Of a DNA stretch of 64,000 bases, positions 1-8,654 are shown piece after piece (the first letter of the stretch is position 1; the number at the start of each line of letters is the position of its first letter). The notes below the pieces were generated by a model. The model did not search any database. It was not told the DNA's origin and saw nothing but the letters and a program-made list of their open reading frames with translations. Origin of the DNA: Hydrogenophaga sp. IBVHS2 (GTDB lineage Bacteria; Pseudomonadota; Gammaproteobacteria; Burkholderiales; Burkholderiaceae_C). Made by a program: the position numbers and the translations under genes. The stretch covers positions 248,001 through 312,000 of the forward strand of contig NZ_NFUT01000001.1 in assembly GCF_002127215.1 (NCBI RefSeq). The letters are read 5' to 3'.

Positions 1-1
1 C

Positions 2-226
2 GACATCCTGGACGTGACCGCCGACTCGGCCACGCTGGGCAAGACCGCCGGCAAGGACGCCGCGGCCGACAAGCCCACTTTCGTGTCCCTGATGGGCCTG
101 TCCCAGGCGCAGGTCTATGCCGATGCGGTGCTGGACCGGGCCCATCAGGCCCTGCAGCGCTGCGCCCTGAAGCAGGCCGACCACCTGCATGCCCTGGCCG
201 ACTGGGTGGGGAGACGGGCCTCCTGA
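2..226 (+). CDS. ispA: Polyprenyl (farnesyl) diphosphate synthase, C-terminal fragment
   Basis: Last 74 codons of a gene that begins outside the window, read in frame from base 2. It shows the C-terminal signature of IspA-type prenyl synthases: DILDV, then [13 protein letters not shown], then a helical tail. The enzyme condenses isopentenyl and dimethylallyl diphosphate into farnesyl diphosphate. The gene ends 46 bases before dxs on the same strand, the usual ispA-dxs isoprenoid pair. The N-terminal aspartate-rich metal-binding motifs are out of view, so exact chain length cannot be judged. Confidence 0.88.
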   Translation, partial: DILDVTADSATLGKTAGKDAAADKPTFVSLMGLSQAQVYADAVLDRAHQALQRCALKQADHLHALADWVGRRAS

Positions 227-272
227 GGCCCGGCCCCATTCTTCCCACCACCGTCAACCGAGCGATCCGATC

Positions 273-2168
273 ATGAGTTCACTGCTGACCCACATCGACT
301 CCCCGGCCGACCTGCGCCGCCTGGCCCGGCCCCAGCTGCCCCAGCTGGCCCAGGAACTGCGTGGCTACCTGCTGGACAGCGTCTCGCGCACCGGCGGGCA
401 TCTCAGCTCCAACCTCGGCACGGTGGAGCTCACCATCGCGCTGCACTACGTCTTCAACACGCCGGAGGACCGGCTGGTGTGGGACGTGGGCCACCAGACC
501 TATCCGCACAAGATCCTCACCGGCCGGCGCGACCGCATGCACACGTTGCGCCAGCAGGGCGGCATCAGCGGCTTCCCGCGCCGCGACGAAAGCGAGTACG
601 ACACCTTCGGCACCGCGCACTCTTCCACCAGCATCTCGGCCGCGCTCGGCATGGCCCTGGCCGCGCGCGCCAAGGGTGAAGACCGCCGCGCCGTGGCCAT
701 CATCGGCGACGGCGCCATGACCGCCGGCATGGCCTTCGAGGCCCTCAACAACGCGGGCGTGTCCAACGGCCGGCTGCTGGTGGTGCTCAACGACAACGAC
801 ATGTCGATCTCGCCGCCGGTGGGCGCGCTCAACCGTTATCTGGCGCAGCTCATGAGCGGCCAGTTCTATGCGGCGGCCAAGAACGTGGGCAAGCAGGTGC
901 TCAAGGGTGCGCCCCCGCTGTTCGAGCTGGCCAAGCGGCTGGAGCAGCAGGCCAAGGGCATGGTGGTGCCGGCCACGCTGTTCGAGAAGTTCGGCTTCAA
1001 CTACATCGGCCCCATCGACGGTCACGACCTCGACTCGCTGGTGCCCACGCTGGAGAACATCCGCCACCTGCTCGACACCGACAGCGGCCCGCAATTCCTG
1101 CACGTGGTCACCCGCAAGGGCCATGGCTACAAGCTGGCCGAAGCCGACCCGATCGCCTACCACGGTCCGGGCAAGTTCGATCCGGCCGTGGGCCTGGTCA
1201 AGCCGGCCACGCCCCCCAAGCAGACCTTCACCCAGGTGTTCGGCCAGTGGCTGTGCGACATGGCGGCGGCCGACGAGCGCCTGATCGGCATCACGCCGGC
1301 CATGCGCGAGGGATCGGGCATGGTGGAGTTCGAGCGCCGCTTCCCGGGCCGCTACCACGACGTGGGCATCGCCGAGCAGCACGCCGTCACCTTCGCGGCC
1401 GGCATGGCCTGCGAGGGCCTCAAGCCGGTGGTGGCCATCTACTCCACCTTCCTGCAGCGCGGCTACGACCAGCTCATCCACGACGTGGCCCTGCAGAAGC
1501 TGCCGGTGGTGTTCGCGCTCGACCGGGCCGGTCTGGTGGGGGCCGACGGAGCCACCCATGCCGGCAATTACGACATCGCCTACATCCGCTGCATTCCCCA
1601 CATGAGCCTGGCCTGTCCCGCCGACGAGGCCGAATGCCGCCAGTTGCTCACCACCGCGTTCGAGCAGGACCACCCGGTGGCCGTGCGCTACCCGCGCGGC
1701 GCCGGTGCCGGCGTGACGCCCAGGGCCGATCTGCAGGGACTGCCCTTCGGCAAGGGCGAGATCCGTCGCCAGGGTCGGGGCATTGCCATCCTGGCCTTCG
1801 GCACCCTGCTGTACCCGTGCCTCGATGCGGGCCAGGCCCTGGGCGCCACGGTGGCCAACATGCGCTGGGCCAAGCCGCTGGATCTGGCCCTGTTGCGCGA
1901 GCTCGCACGCACGCATTCGGCCATCGTCACCGTGGAAGAGGGCTGCCTGCCGGGCGGCGCCGGCGGTGCAGTGGCCGAGGCCTTGAACGCCGAGGGCATC
2001 ACCCTGCCGGTGCTGCACCTGGGCCTGCCGGACGAATTCATCGAGCACGGCGACCCGGCCCGGCTGCTGGCCGGTGTGGGGCTGGATGCCGCCGGCATCG
2101 AGGCATCGATCCGGGGGCGGTTTGCCGGCCTGATCGAGGGCGCCGCCAGCCTCAAGGTGGTCCGCTGA
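273..2168 (+). CDS. dxs: 1-deoxy-D-xylulose-5-phosphate synthase
   Basis: Predicted 631-aa thiamine-diphosphate enzyme that condenses pyruvate and glyceraldehyde 3-phosphate, the first step of the MEP isoprenoid pathway. Visible landmarks are GGHLSSNLG at 41-49 (catalytic His43), the ThDP motif GDGAMTAG at 145-152 with NDNDMSIS at 173-180, Glu368 in GIAEQHAV, and the transketolase-type C-terminal domain. Length is normal for the family. The frame is open upstream to 189, but ATG 273 gives the standard N-terminus and avoids overlapping ispA. ispE at the far end of the window belongs to the same pathway. Confidence 0.97.
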   Translation: MSSLLTHIDSPADLRRLARPQLPQLAQELRGYLLDSVSRTGGHLSSNLGTVELTIALHYVFNTPEDRLVWDVGHQTYPHKILTGRRDRMHTLRQQGGISGFPRRDESEYDTFGTAHSSTSISAALGMALAARAKGEDRRAVAIIGDGAMTAGMAFEALNNAGVSNGRLLVVLNDNDMSISPPVGALNRYLAQLMSGQFYAAAKNVGKQVLKGAPPLFELAKRLEQQAKGMVVPATLFEKFGFNYIGPIDGHDLDSLVPTLENIRHLLDTDSGPQFLHVVTRKGHGYKLAEADPIAYHGPGKFDPAVGLVKPATPPKQTFTQVFGQWLCDMAAADERLIGITPAMREGSGMVEFERRFPGRYHDVGIAEQHAVTFAAGMACEGLKPVVAIYSTFLQRGYDQLIHDVALQKLPVVFALDRAGLVGADGATHAGNYDIAYIRCIPHMSLACPADEAECRQLLTTAFEQDHPVAVRYPRGAGAGVTPRADLQGLPFGKGEIRRQGRGIAILAFGTLLYPCLDAGQALGATVANMRWAKPLDLALLRELARTHSAIVTVEEGCLPGGAGGAVAEALNAEGITLPVLHLGLPDEFIEHGDPARLLAGVGLDAAGIEASIRGRFAGLIEGAASLKVVR

Positions 2169-2219
2169 CCGGGTTCCGGCCGGTGGCAAGCTGTCACTAG
2201 CCTGAACGACACGATCGCT

Positions 2220-2249
2220 TGCAGGGTTTACCCGAGCGGGTGCCCTGCA
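2220..2249. promoter_or_regulatory. Inverted repeat / hairpin upstream of the TRAP operon
   Basis: TGCAGGG (2220-2226) is perfectly mirrored by CCCTGCA (2243-2249), and inside it ACCC (2230-2233) pairs with GGGT (2238-2241) around a GAGC loop. It lies between dxs and the TRAP binding-protein gene. No T-run follows, so it is a poor intrinsic terminator. A TAGAAT hexamer at 2259-2264 just downstream could be a -10, which would make the repeat an operator candidate. Structure is seen; function is inferred. Confidence 0.35.
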
Positions 2250-2336
2250 GGCGCTTTCTAGAATCTCCGCTTCACCCCAACAGCCCACGCGTGCCTACCC
2301 GGCCGCCGGGCACAACACCAACGGAGCATCTCACCC

Positions 2337-3419
2337 ATGGATCGTCGTTCCATCCTCAAACACACCGGCATCGCCGGCGTGCTGGCCGCCGGCATCGCCC
2401 CGGCCGTGCATGCCCAGGCCACCATCCGCTGGCGCCTGACCTCCAGCTTCCCCAAGGCACTGGACACCATCCACGGCGCCGCCGACGTGTTTGCCAAGAA
2501 GGTCGGCGAGATGACCGGCGGCAAGTTCCAGGTCACGGTCCATGCCCCCGGTGAACTCGTGCCCGCCTTCGGCGTGGTCGACGCCGTGCAGGCCGGCACC
2601 GTCGAGGCCGGTCACACCGCGCCGTACTACTACTTCGGCAAGGACGACACCTTCGCCATCGGCACCGCCATCCCCTTCGGCCTGAACAGCCGCCAGCTGA
2701 CCTCGTGGAACTACGAAGGCAACGGCCTCAAGCTGTTCCGCGAGTTCTACAACCAGTACAACATCGTCAACTTCCCCGGCGGCAACACCGGTGCCCAGAT
2801 GGGCGGCTGGTTCCGCAAGGAAGTCAAGACCGTGGCCGACCTCAAGGGCCTGAAGTTCCGCGTCGGCGGCTTTGCCGGCAAGGTGCTCAGCCGCCTGGGC
2901 GTGGTGCCCCAGAACATCCCGGGTGGCGAGATCTACCAGGCGCTGGAGAAGGGCACCATCGACGCCACCGAATGGATCGGCCCGTACGACGACGAAAAGC
3001 TGGGCTTCCAGAAGGTCGCCAAGAACTACTACTACCCGGGCTTCTGGGAAGGCGGCGCCCAGCTCGACTTCTACGTGAACAAGGCCGCCTTCAATGCGCT
3101 GCCGGCCGACTACAAGGCCATCGTGGAAGCTGCCGCATCCCACGCACACACCACCATGCAGGCCATCTACGACGCCCGCAACCCGGCCGCCCTCAAGCGC
3201 CTGGTGGCCGGTGGCGCCAAGGTGCAGGCCTTCCCCAAGGTCATCATGGATGCGGCCTTCAAGGAAGCCATGGAGCTGTACGAAGAGATCGGCAAGACCA
3301 ACCCCAACTGGAAGAAGATCTACAGCGACTACTCGGCTTTCCGCAAGGAGCAGAACCTGTGGTTCCGGTTCACCGAGGCGCAGTTCGACCGCTACATGCA
3401 GGCCGCCAAGCTGCCCTGA
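2337..3419 (+). CDS. TRAP transporter periplasmic substrate-binding protein (TakP/DctP type)
   Basis: 360-aa periplasmic binding protein of a tripartite ATP-independent transporter. It has a Tat-like signal (MDRRSILK then a hydrophobic stretch ending AVHAQ), followed by the DctP fold. The blocks LTSSFPKALDTIHGAAD, FPGGNTGAQMGGWFRKE, RVGGFAGKV and ATEWIGPYDDEKLGF match the TakP group, which binds 2-oxo acids such as pyruvate and 2-oxobutyrate; the ligand here is inferred from that resemblance. GGAG at 2323-2326 precedes ATG 2337. An intrinsic terminator separates it from the membrane subunits, so it is probably made in excess over them. Confidence 0.92.
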   Translation: MDRRSILKHTGIAGVLAAGIAPAVHAQATIRWRLTSSFPKALDTIHGAADVFAKKVGEMTGGKFQVTVHAPGELVPAFGVVDAVQAGTVEAGHTAPYYYFGKDDTFAIGTAIPFGLNSRQLTSWNYEGNGLKLFREFYNQYNIVNFPGGNTGAQMGGWFRKEVKTVADLKGLKFRVGGFAGKVLSRLGVVPQNIPGGEIYQALEKGTIDATEWIGPYDDEKLGFQKVAKNYYYPGFWEGGAQLDFYVNKAAFNALPADYKAIVEAAASHAHTTMQAIYDARNPAALKRLVAGGAKVQAFPKVIMDAAFKEAMELYEEIGKTNPNWKKIYSDYSAFRKEQNLWFRFTEAQFDRYMQAAKLP

Positions 3420-3439
3420 TCGATCGCGCATCCGGCATC

Positions 3440-3464
3440 AAAACCCCGCTTCGGCGGGGTTTTT
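3440..3464 (+). terminator. Rho-independent terminator after the TRAP binding-protein gene
   Basis: CCCCGC (3444-3449), TTCG tetraloop, GCGGGG (3454-3459), flanked by an A4 run on the left and a T5 run on the right. This is a textbook stem-loop plus U-tract, 20 bases after the stop codon and about 100 bases before the DctQ-type gene. The A-run also allows some reverse-strand function. It probably works as a partial terminator that lowers expression of the two membrane subunits. Confidence 0.9.
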
Positions 3465-3564
3465 GCTGTCATTCGTCGTTTGCCGTGCATTCGTCAGCCA
3501 ATCCACAGTCACCACGGTGACGGCTGGCTACACTGCCCGGTTGTCTTTTTTTACGGAAAACGCC

Positions 3565-4161
3565 ATGTCGCTTCTGCTACGCATATCCCGGCTGATCGAT
3601 GGCTTGAACCAGCTCGTCGGCAAACTGGCCATGTGGCTGGTGCTGGCTGCCACGCTCATCAGCGCCGGCAATGCCATCGTGCGCAAGGTCATCGGCGCCA
3701 GCTCCAACAGCTGGCTCGAGATCCAGTGGTACCTCTTCGGTACGGTCTTCATGCTCGGCGCCGGTTACGCCTTCCTGGTCAATGCCCACGTGCGCATCGA
3801 CTTCATTTCTTCCCGCTTCAGCGCCCGCACCCGCAACTGGGTGGACATCGGCGGCATCCTGCTGTTCCTGGTGCCGCTGTGCTGGCTCATGATCGGCGAG
3901 GGCTGGCCGCTGTTCGAGCGGGCCTGGACCTCGGGCGAGATGTCCGGCAATGCCGGTGGCCTGATCCGCTGGCCGGTCTACCTGCTGATCCCGGCCGGTT
4001 TTGCCCTGCTGCTGCTGCAGGGTTTCAGCGAGCTGGTCAAGCGCGCTGCCTACCTGCTGGGCCAGGGCCCCGACGTGCTGGCCCCCAGCGGCCCGAGCGA
4101 TGAAGAGCGACTGGCGCAGGAACTCCTCGAAGAACAGAAGCGCCTGCAAGGAGCGCAGTGA
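3565..4161 (+). CDS. TRAP transporter small permease (DctQ type)
   Basis: 198-aa inner-membrane protein with four hydrophobic segments (about residues 20-40, 50-75, 90-110 and 130-155) and the conserved SNSWLEIQWYLF and VNAHVRIDF blocks of the TakQ/DctQ group. It pairs with the large permease to couple solute uptake to a sodium gradient. The frame stays open far upstream, but only ATG 3565 gives a normal N-terminus. The stop overlaps or abuts the start of the next gene, so the two membrane subunits are translationally coupled. Confidence 0.9.
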   Translation: MSLLLRISRLIDGLNQLVGKLAMWLVLAATLISAGNAIVRKVIGASSNSWLEIQWYLFGTVFMLGAGYAFLVNAHVRIDFISSRFSARTRNWVDIGGILLFLVPLCWLMIGEGWPLFERAWTSGEMSGNAGGLIRWPVYLLIPAGFALLLLQGFSELVKRAAYLLGQGPDVLAPSGPSDEERLAQELLEEQKRLQGAQ

Positions 4162-4163
4162 TC

Positions 4164-5927
4164 ATGGTTGAATTTCTGACTGCCCAATTCGTCCCGCTCA
4201 TGTTTGCGGGCCTGCTGGTGTTCCTGCTCTCCGGCTTCCCGGTGGCATTCGCACTGGCCGCCACCGGCCTGACCTTCGGCTTCCTCGGCATGGAGCTCGG
4301 CCTGTTCCAGCCCACGCTGTTCCAGGTCATGCCGCAGCGGGTGTTCGCCATCATGCAGAACGACACGCTGCTGGCGATTCCGTTCTTCACGCTCATGGGC
4401 ATCATCCTGGAGCGCAGCCGCATGGCCGAGGACCTGCTGTCCACCGTGGGCCAGGTGTTCGGCCCCGTGCGCGGCGGCCTGGCCGTGGCGGTGGTCCTGG
4501 TGGGTGCGCTGCTGGCCGCCACCACGGGTGTGGTGGCCGCCGCCGTGATCTCGATGGGCCTGATCTCGCTGCCCATCATGCTGCGCTACGGCTACAACCG
4601 CACCATTGCCACCGGCACCATCACGGCTTCGGGCACGCTGGCACAGGCCATCCCGCCGTCGCTGGTGCTGATCGTGCTGGCCGACCAGCTCGGCCGTTCG
4701 GTGGGCGACATGTACGCCGGTGCGCTCATTCCGGGCCTGCTGCTGGTGGGCCTGTACCTGGCGTTCATTGCCGCGGTGGCCATCATCAAGCCGGCCTGGG
4801 TGCCGGCCCTGCCGCCCGAGGCGCGCATCTACAACGAACCCAACGGCGACAGCGGCCATCGCTCGCTGCTGGTGCTGCTGGTGATCTGTGCGGCGGCCAG
4901 CTTCGCCTGGGCCCAGGTGCACGAGTCCATCATCAACGCCTGGATCGGCCGCGACATGGCGGCACCGGGCGACGAGGTGGTGATCATGTCCATCACCGTC
5001 GGCTCGTTCCTGGCGCTGGCGCTGGCCCTGCTCAACCGCCTGTTCCGCCTGGGTCTGCTCTCGCGCCTGGCCGAGCAGGTCACCTTCGTGCTGATCCCGC
5101 CGCTGGTGCTGATCTTCCTGGTGCTGGGCACCATCTTCCTGGGCGTGGCCACCCCCACCGAGGGCGGCGCCATGGGTGCACTCGGTGCCCTCATCATGGC
5201 CGGTGCCCGCCGCAGCCTGTCCTTCAGCCTGCTCAAGCAGGCCATGGAGAACACGACCAGGCTGGCCATCTTCGTGATGTTCATCCTGATCGGCTCCACG
5301 GTGTTCAGCTTCACCTTCAATGCGGCCGACGGCCACATCTGGGTGGAGCACCTGTTCGACAAGCTGCCGGGCGGCCAGCTGGGCTTCCTGCTGGTGGTGA
5401 ACTTCCTGGTGTTCATCCTGGGCATGTTCATCGACTTCTTCGAGATCGCCTTCATCGTGGTGCCGCTGCTGGCCCCGGTGGCCGACAAGCTGGGCATCGA
5501 CTTGGTGTGGTTCGGCGTGATCCTGGCCATGAACCTGCAGACCTCGTTCCTGACGCCGCCGTTCGGCTTTGCGCTGTTCTACCTGCGCAGCGTCGCGGCC
5601 CGCAGCGATTACACCGATGCCGTCACCGGCCAGCGCATCCCGGCCGTCACCACCGCGCAGATCTACAAGGGATCGATCGCCTTCATCATCCTGCAGCTCA
5701 TCATGGTGGCGGTGGTGGTGGCCTATCCGGGCCTGGTGACCGACCACATGACCAAGGCCACGGTGGTGGACGATGCCGCCGTCACCGACATGCTCAACAA
5801 CATGTCCGGCCTGGAAGAGGAGGCGCCCGCTGCCGAGGAGCCCGCCGAAGGCGAGGAGGGCGACAAGGCCCCGGCCGAGGAGGAAGAGGATCCGGCCAAG
5901 GCCCTGCTGGAAGGCATGAAGAAGTGA
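4164..5927 (+). CDS. TRAP transporter large permease (DctM type) with acidic C-terminal tail
   Basis: 587-aa polytopic membrane protein, the transport subunit of the TRAP system. Family blocks include [43 protein letters not shown] and [11 protein letters not shown] cytoplasmic-looking insertion near 230-290 is typical of the longer TakM-like subgroup (ordinary DctM is about 430 aa). The last 50 residues are strongly acidic and Ala/Glu-rich ([16 protein letters not shown]) and end in basic GMKK. AAGGAG at 4148-4153 serves either GTG 4158 (4-base spacing) or ATG 4164 (10-base spacing); ATG was chosen. Confidence 0.9.
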   Translation: MVEFLTAQFVPLMFAGLLVFLLSGFPVAFALAATGLTFGFLGMELGLFQPTLFQVMPQRVFAIMQNDTLLAIPFFTLMGIILERSRMAEDLLSTVGQVFGPVRGGLAVAVVLVGALLAATTGVVAAAVISMGLISLPIMLRYGYNRTIATGTITASGTLAQAIPPSLVLIVLADQLGRSVGDMYAGALIPGLLLVGLYLAFIAAVAIIKPAWVPALPPEARIYNEPNGDSGHRSLLVLLVICAAASFAWAQVHESIINAWIGRDMAAPGDEVVIMSITVGSFLALALALLNRLFRLGLLSRLAEQVTFVLIPPLVLIFLVLGTIFLGVATPTEGGAMGALGALIMAGARRSLSFSLLKQAMENTTRLAIFVMFILIGSTVFSFTFNAADGHIWVEHLFDKLPGGQLGFLLVVNFLVFILGMFIDFFEIAFIVVPLLAPVADKLGIDLVWFGVILAMNLQTSFLTPPFGFALFYLRSVAARSDYTDAVTGQRIPAVTTAQIYKGSIAFIILQLIMVAVVVAYPGLVTDHMTKATVVDDAAVTDMLNNMSGLEEEAPAAEEPAEGEEGDKAPAEEEEDPAKALLEGMKK

Positions 5928-5935
5928 GCCCCGCC

Positions 5936-6385
5936 ATGCAGGTCGACGTTCAGGTGCTCGATCCCCGCATGGCGGACCAGCTGCCGGCCTATGCCACGCC
6001 GGGCAGCGCAGGGCTGGACCTGCGTGCCTGCCTGGATGCACCGGTGGAGCTGGCGCCGAACGCCTGGCAGCTCATTCCCACCGGCCTGGCCATCCACCTG
6101 GCCGACCCGGGCTTTGCGGCCATGATCCTGCCCCGCTCGGGGCTGGGTCACAAGCACGGCATCGTGCTGGGCAATCTGGTGGGCCTGATCGACAGCGACT
6201 ACCAGGGCCAGCTCATGGTGAGCGCCTGGAACCGCAGCACCGTGCCCTTCACCATCCAGCCCATGGAGCGCATCGCGCAGATGGTCATCGTGCCGGTGGT
6301 GCAGGCGCAGTTCCGGGTGGTGTCGTCCTTCAGCGCGGCCAGCGAGCGCGGCACCGGCGGCTACGGCTCGACCGGCCGCGGCTGA
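5936..6385 (+). CDS. dut: dUTP diphosphatase
   Basis: 149-aa trimeric dUTPase that hydrolyses dUTP to dUMP and pyrophosphate, limiting uracil in DNA and supplying dTMP synthesis. All five motifs are visible: [10 protein letters not shown] (22-31), PRSGLG (66-71), GLIDSDYQG (83-91, catalytic Asp88), RIAQMV, and the Gly-rich C-terminal [10 protein letters not shown]. It starts 8 bases after the TRAP permease on the same strand, so it may share that transcript, though its role is unrelated. Confidence 0.97.
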   Translation: MQVDVQVLDPRMADQLPAYATPGSAGLDLRACLDAPVELAPNAWQLIPTGLAIHLADPGFAAMILPRSGLGHKHGIVLGNLVGLIDSDYQGQLMVSAWNRSTVPFTIQPMERIAQMVIVPVVQAQFRVVSSFSAASERGTGGYGSTGRG

Positions 6386-6412
6386 GGGTTCGCCGGCCCT
6401 GCTGCCGCCGGT

Positions 6413-6982
6413 TCAGTGCAGCGTGCGGGGCGGCGGCGATTCGTCGTCGCCGTCGTCGGCCGGTGCATCGACGTCCATGCGGAAGAAGCCGGCACCCAGC
6501 GTGCCGCGTCCGATTTCCTCTTCGGTGGCTTCGCGCACCTTGTGGATCTTGAGCCGGATGCGCAGCGCGATGCCGGCCAGCGGATGGTTGCCGTCCAGCA
6601 CCACGTGGTCGGGGTAGATGTCGCTCACGAAGTAGAGGCGGTCGCGGGGTGCGGCCGGGTTGCAGCCCTCGGGCAGACCTTCAAAACCCATGCCTTCCTC
6701 GATGCTGTCGGGGAAGCGCTCACGCGGCTCCAGGAACAGCAGTCGGTCGTCGTAGTCGCCGAAGGCGTCCTGGGGCTCCAGATGCAGGTCGATGGCATCG
6801 CCGGCACTGTGCCCTTGCAGGGCGTCCTCGATCTTGGCCAGCAGGTCGCTGCCGCCCACCAGGAACTCCACCGGCTCCTCCAGCACGTCGAGCTCTTCAC
6901 CGAGCGTGTCCTTGAGGGTCCAGGTCAGGGCCACGACGCACTGCGGCGTGACGGTCAGGGGGTGGCGGGTATCGCTTTTCAT
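6413..6982 (-). CDS. FKBP-type peptidyl-prolyl cis-trans isomerase, SlyD-like
   Basis: 189-aa protein with the SlyD architecture: an FKBP half with LTWTLKDTLGEELD near residues 20-33, an IF (insert-in-flap) chaperone-like segment around 85-130, and the returning strand DGNHPLAGIALRIRLKI. It should catalyse prolyl isomerisation and hold folding intermediates in the cytoplasm. It lacks the His/Cys-rich metal-binding tail of E. coli SlyD; the C-terminus is instead acidic (DAPADDGDDE). It diverges from roxA with only 14 bases between the start codons. Confidence 0.88.
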   Translation of the reverse strand: MKSDTRHPLTVTPQCVVALTWTLKDTLGEELDVLEEPVEFLVGGSDLLAKIEDALQGHSAGDAIDLHLEPQDAFGDYDDRLLFLEPRERFPDSIEEGMGFEGLPEGCNPAAPRDRLYFVSDIYPDHVVLDGNHPLAGIALRIRLKIHKVREATEEEIGRGTLGAGFFRMDVDAPADDGDDESPPPRTLH

Positions 6983-6984
6983 CC

Positions 6985-6990
6985 GACAAT
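6985..6990 (+). promoter_or_regulatory. Possible -10 hexamer (GACAAT) of roxA
   Basis: GACAAT lies 6 bases upstream of the roxA ATG, inside the 14-base gap between divergent starts. If used, transcription would begin at or next to the start codon (leaderless mRNA), and the -35 would lie inside the slyD-like coding sequence. The same arrangement recurs before parE, the SenB-like gene and the ECF sigma gene. Inferred from sequence resemblance only. Confidence 0.3.
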
Positions 6991-6996
6991 TCTCCC

Positions 6997-8145
6997 ATGT
7001 CCTCCCCCCACACCACTTCGCCCGACGCTTCCCCGTCGCGACCGCTCGCCCTGCTCGGCGGCCTCAGTCCTGAACGCTTCATGCAGAAGCACTGGCAGAA
7101 GAAACCCCTGCTGGTGCGCCAGGCGATGCCTGGCGTGCAACCACCGCTCGACCGGCCGGGACTGTTCGAGCTGGCGGCACAGCCCGCGGTGGAGTCGAGG
7201 CTGATCGTGCACGGGCAGCGGGGCTGGACCCTCAAGTCCGGCCCGCTGCAGCGCCGCGCCCTGCCGCCACTCAAGCAGCCGCGCTGGACGCTGCTGGTGC
7301 AGGGAGTGGACCTGCATGTGCCGGCCGCGCACGAACTGCTGCAGCGTTTCCGGTTCGTGCCCGATGCCCGCCTGGACGATCTCATGATCTCCTGGGCCAG
7401 TCCGGGGGGCGGGGTGGGGCCGCATTTCGACAGCTACGACGTGTTCCTGCTGCAGGTCTCGGGTCGGCGCCGCTGGCGCATCGGCCGCCAGAAGGACCTC
7501 AGCCTGCAGCCCGACGTGCCGCTGAAGATCCTGGCCAACTTTCAGCCGGAGGAAGAGTTCGTGCTGGAGCCGGGCGACATGCTCTACCTGCCGCCGCGCT
7601 GGGCCCACGACGGCGACGCGGTGGGCGAGGACTGCATGACCTGCTCCATCGGCTTTCGCGCGCCGCAGCGCGGCGGTCTGGCGGCCGAGCTGCTGCAGCG
7701 CATGGCCGACGAGGTGGACGATCCGGTCCTCTACCGCGATCCGGCGCAGCCCGCCACCGCCACGCCGGCCGCCCTGCCGGCCGGCCTGCTGGATTTCGCG
7801 CGCGAGGGCCTTGAGCGGCTGGTGAACGATCCGCAGGGACTGGCCTGCGCCCTGGGCGAGGTCATGACCGAACCCAAGCCCAGCACCTGGTTCGACGAGC
7901 CGCAGACCGACTGGCAGCCCGGTGCGGTTCGGCTCGACCGGCGCACCCGCATGATGTACGACGAGCGCCACGTGTTCATCAACGGCGAGAGCTTCCGGGC
8001 CGGTGGTGCCGATGCCCGGCTCATGCGCGAGCTGGCCGATCGGCGCAGGCTGCCGGCGCCCCGGGTGCAGCGGGCCAGCGCCGATGCCCAGGCGCTGATG
8101 CAGGACTGGTTCGAGGCCGGCTGGCTGCACCGGGAGCCGTCATGA
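6997..8145 (+). CDS. roxA: Ribosomal protein uL16 arginine hydroxylase (cupin/JmjC oxygenase)
   Basis: 382-aa Fe(II)/2-oxoglutarate oxygenase of the RoxA/YcfD family, which hydroxylates an arginine of ribosomal protein L16. The metal triad is HxD...H: His143 and Asp145 in GPHFDSYD, and His204 in RWAHDGD. The N-terminal block FMQKHWQKKPLLVRQA is characteristic. A C-terminal winged-helix-like region follows (about 300-382), as in YcfD dimers. The stop overlaps the next start by four bases (ATGA), coupling it to an unknown gene. Confidence 0.93.
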   Translation: MSSPHTTSPDASPSRPLALLGGLSPERFMQKHWQKKPLLVRQAMPGVQPPLDRPGLFELAAQPAVESRLIVHGQRGWTLKSGPLQRRALPPLKQPRWTLLVQGVDLHVPAAHELLQRFRFVPDARLDDLMISWASPGGGVGPHFDSYDVFLLQVSGRRRWRIGRQKDLSLQPDVPLKILANFQPEEEFVLEPGDMLYLPPRWAHDGDAVGEDCMTCSIGFRAPQRGGLAAELLQRMADEVDDPVLYRDPAQPATATPAALPAGLLDFAREGLERLVNDPQGLACALGEVMTEPKPSTWFDEPQTDWQPGAVRLDRRTRMMYDERHVFINGESFRAGGADARLMRELADRRRLPAPRVQRASADAQALMQDWFEAGWLHREPS

Positions 8146-8651
8146 CCGATGCACCCGCGCCGGCACCCGTCGTGCTGCCCGAGGGGCGTGGCGCAGGCCG
8201 GCTGGATTTCGAGGCGGCCATCCGCAGCGGCATGGCGGCGGCGGTCGATCAGGGCTGGAACAGCATCGTGCTGTGCGATGCCGACTTTGCCGACTGGCCC
8301 CTGGGTGAGCGCAGCACCATGGCGGCGCTGGATGCGTGGGCCCGACGGGGCCGCACGCTGCAGATCCTGGCGCGCGATTACCACGCCCTGCGACGGCTGC
8401 ACCCGCGCTTCGTGCAGTGGCGCACGCTGTGGTCACACCTGGTGGAAGCCCACGCCTGCCCCCATGTCGACGAGGGCGAACTGCCCAGCGTCTTCTGGAC
8501 GCCGTCCTGGACGCTGGAGCGCCTGGACCGGGTGCATGGCAGCTTCGTGGCCAGCCACGCACCGCAGCGGCGTGCGCTGCTGCGCGAGCGCATACAGGCC
8601 TGCTGGCTGCGCAGCGCTCCTGGCCTGCCGGCCACGACGCTGGGCCTGTGA
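8142..8651 (+). CDS. Conserved-looking protein of unknown function, coupled to roxA
   Basis: 169-aa soluble protein with no motif I can assign. Landmarks are DFEAAIRSGMAAAVDQGWN (19-37), VLCDADFADWPLGER, and a Trp/His-rich middle (HPRFVQWRTLWSHL). There is no signal peptide or membrane segment. It is translationally coupled to roxA by an ATGA overlap, and codon use matches its neighbours, so it is very probably a real gene whose job relates to RoxA or its substrate. It ends 3 bases before the convergent bamC. Confidence 0.72.
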   Translation: MTDAPAPAPVVLPEGRGAGRLDFEAAIRSGMAAAVDQGWNSIVLCDADFADWPLGERSTMAALDAWARRGRTLQILARDYHALRRLHPRFVQWRTLWSHLVEAHACPHVDEGELPSVFWTPSWTLERLDRVHGSFVASHAPQRRALLRERIQACWLRSAPGLPATTLGL

Positions 8652-8654
8652 GGA

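Noticed and set aside
279..2288. A 669-codon open frame antisense to dxs
   Set aside because: Shadow of a GC-rich gene: no family motifs, His/Gly/Arg-rich composition, and it is wholly covered by a certain gene. The same applies to long antisense frames at 4050-6041, 12789-14744 and 14294-16822.
3529..3534. TACACT as a promoter for the DctQ-type gene
   Set aside because: The hexamer exists 30 bases before the ATG, but no -35 is visible and read-through from the upstream gene explains expression equally well.
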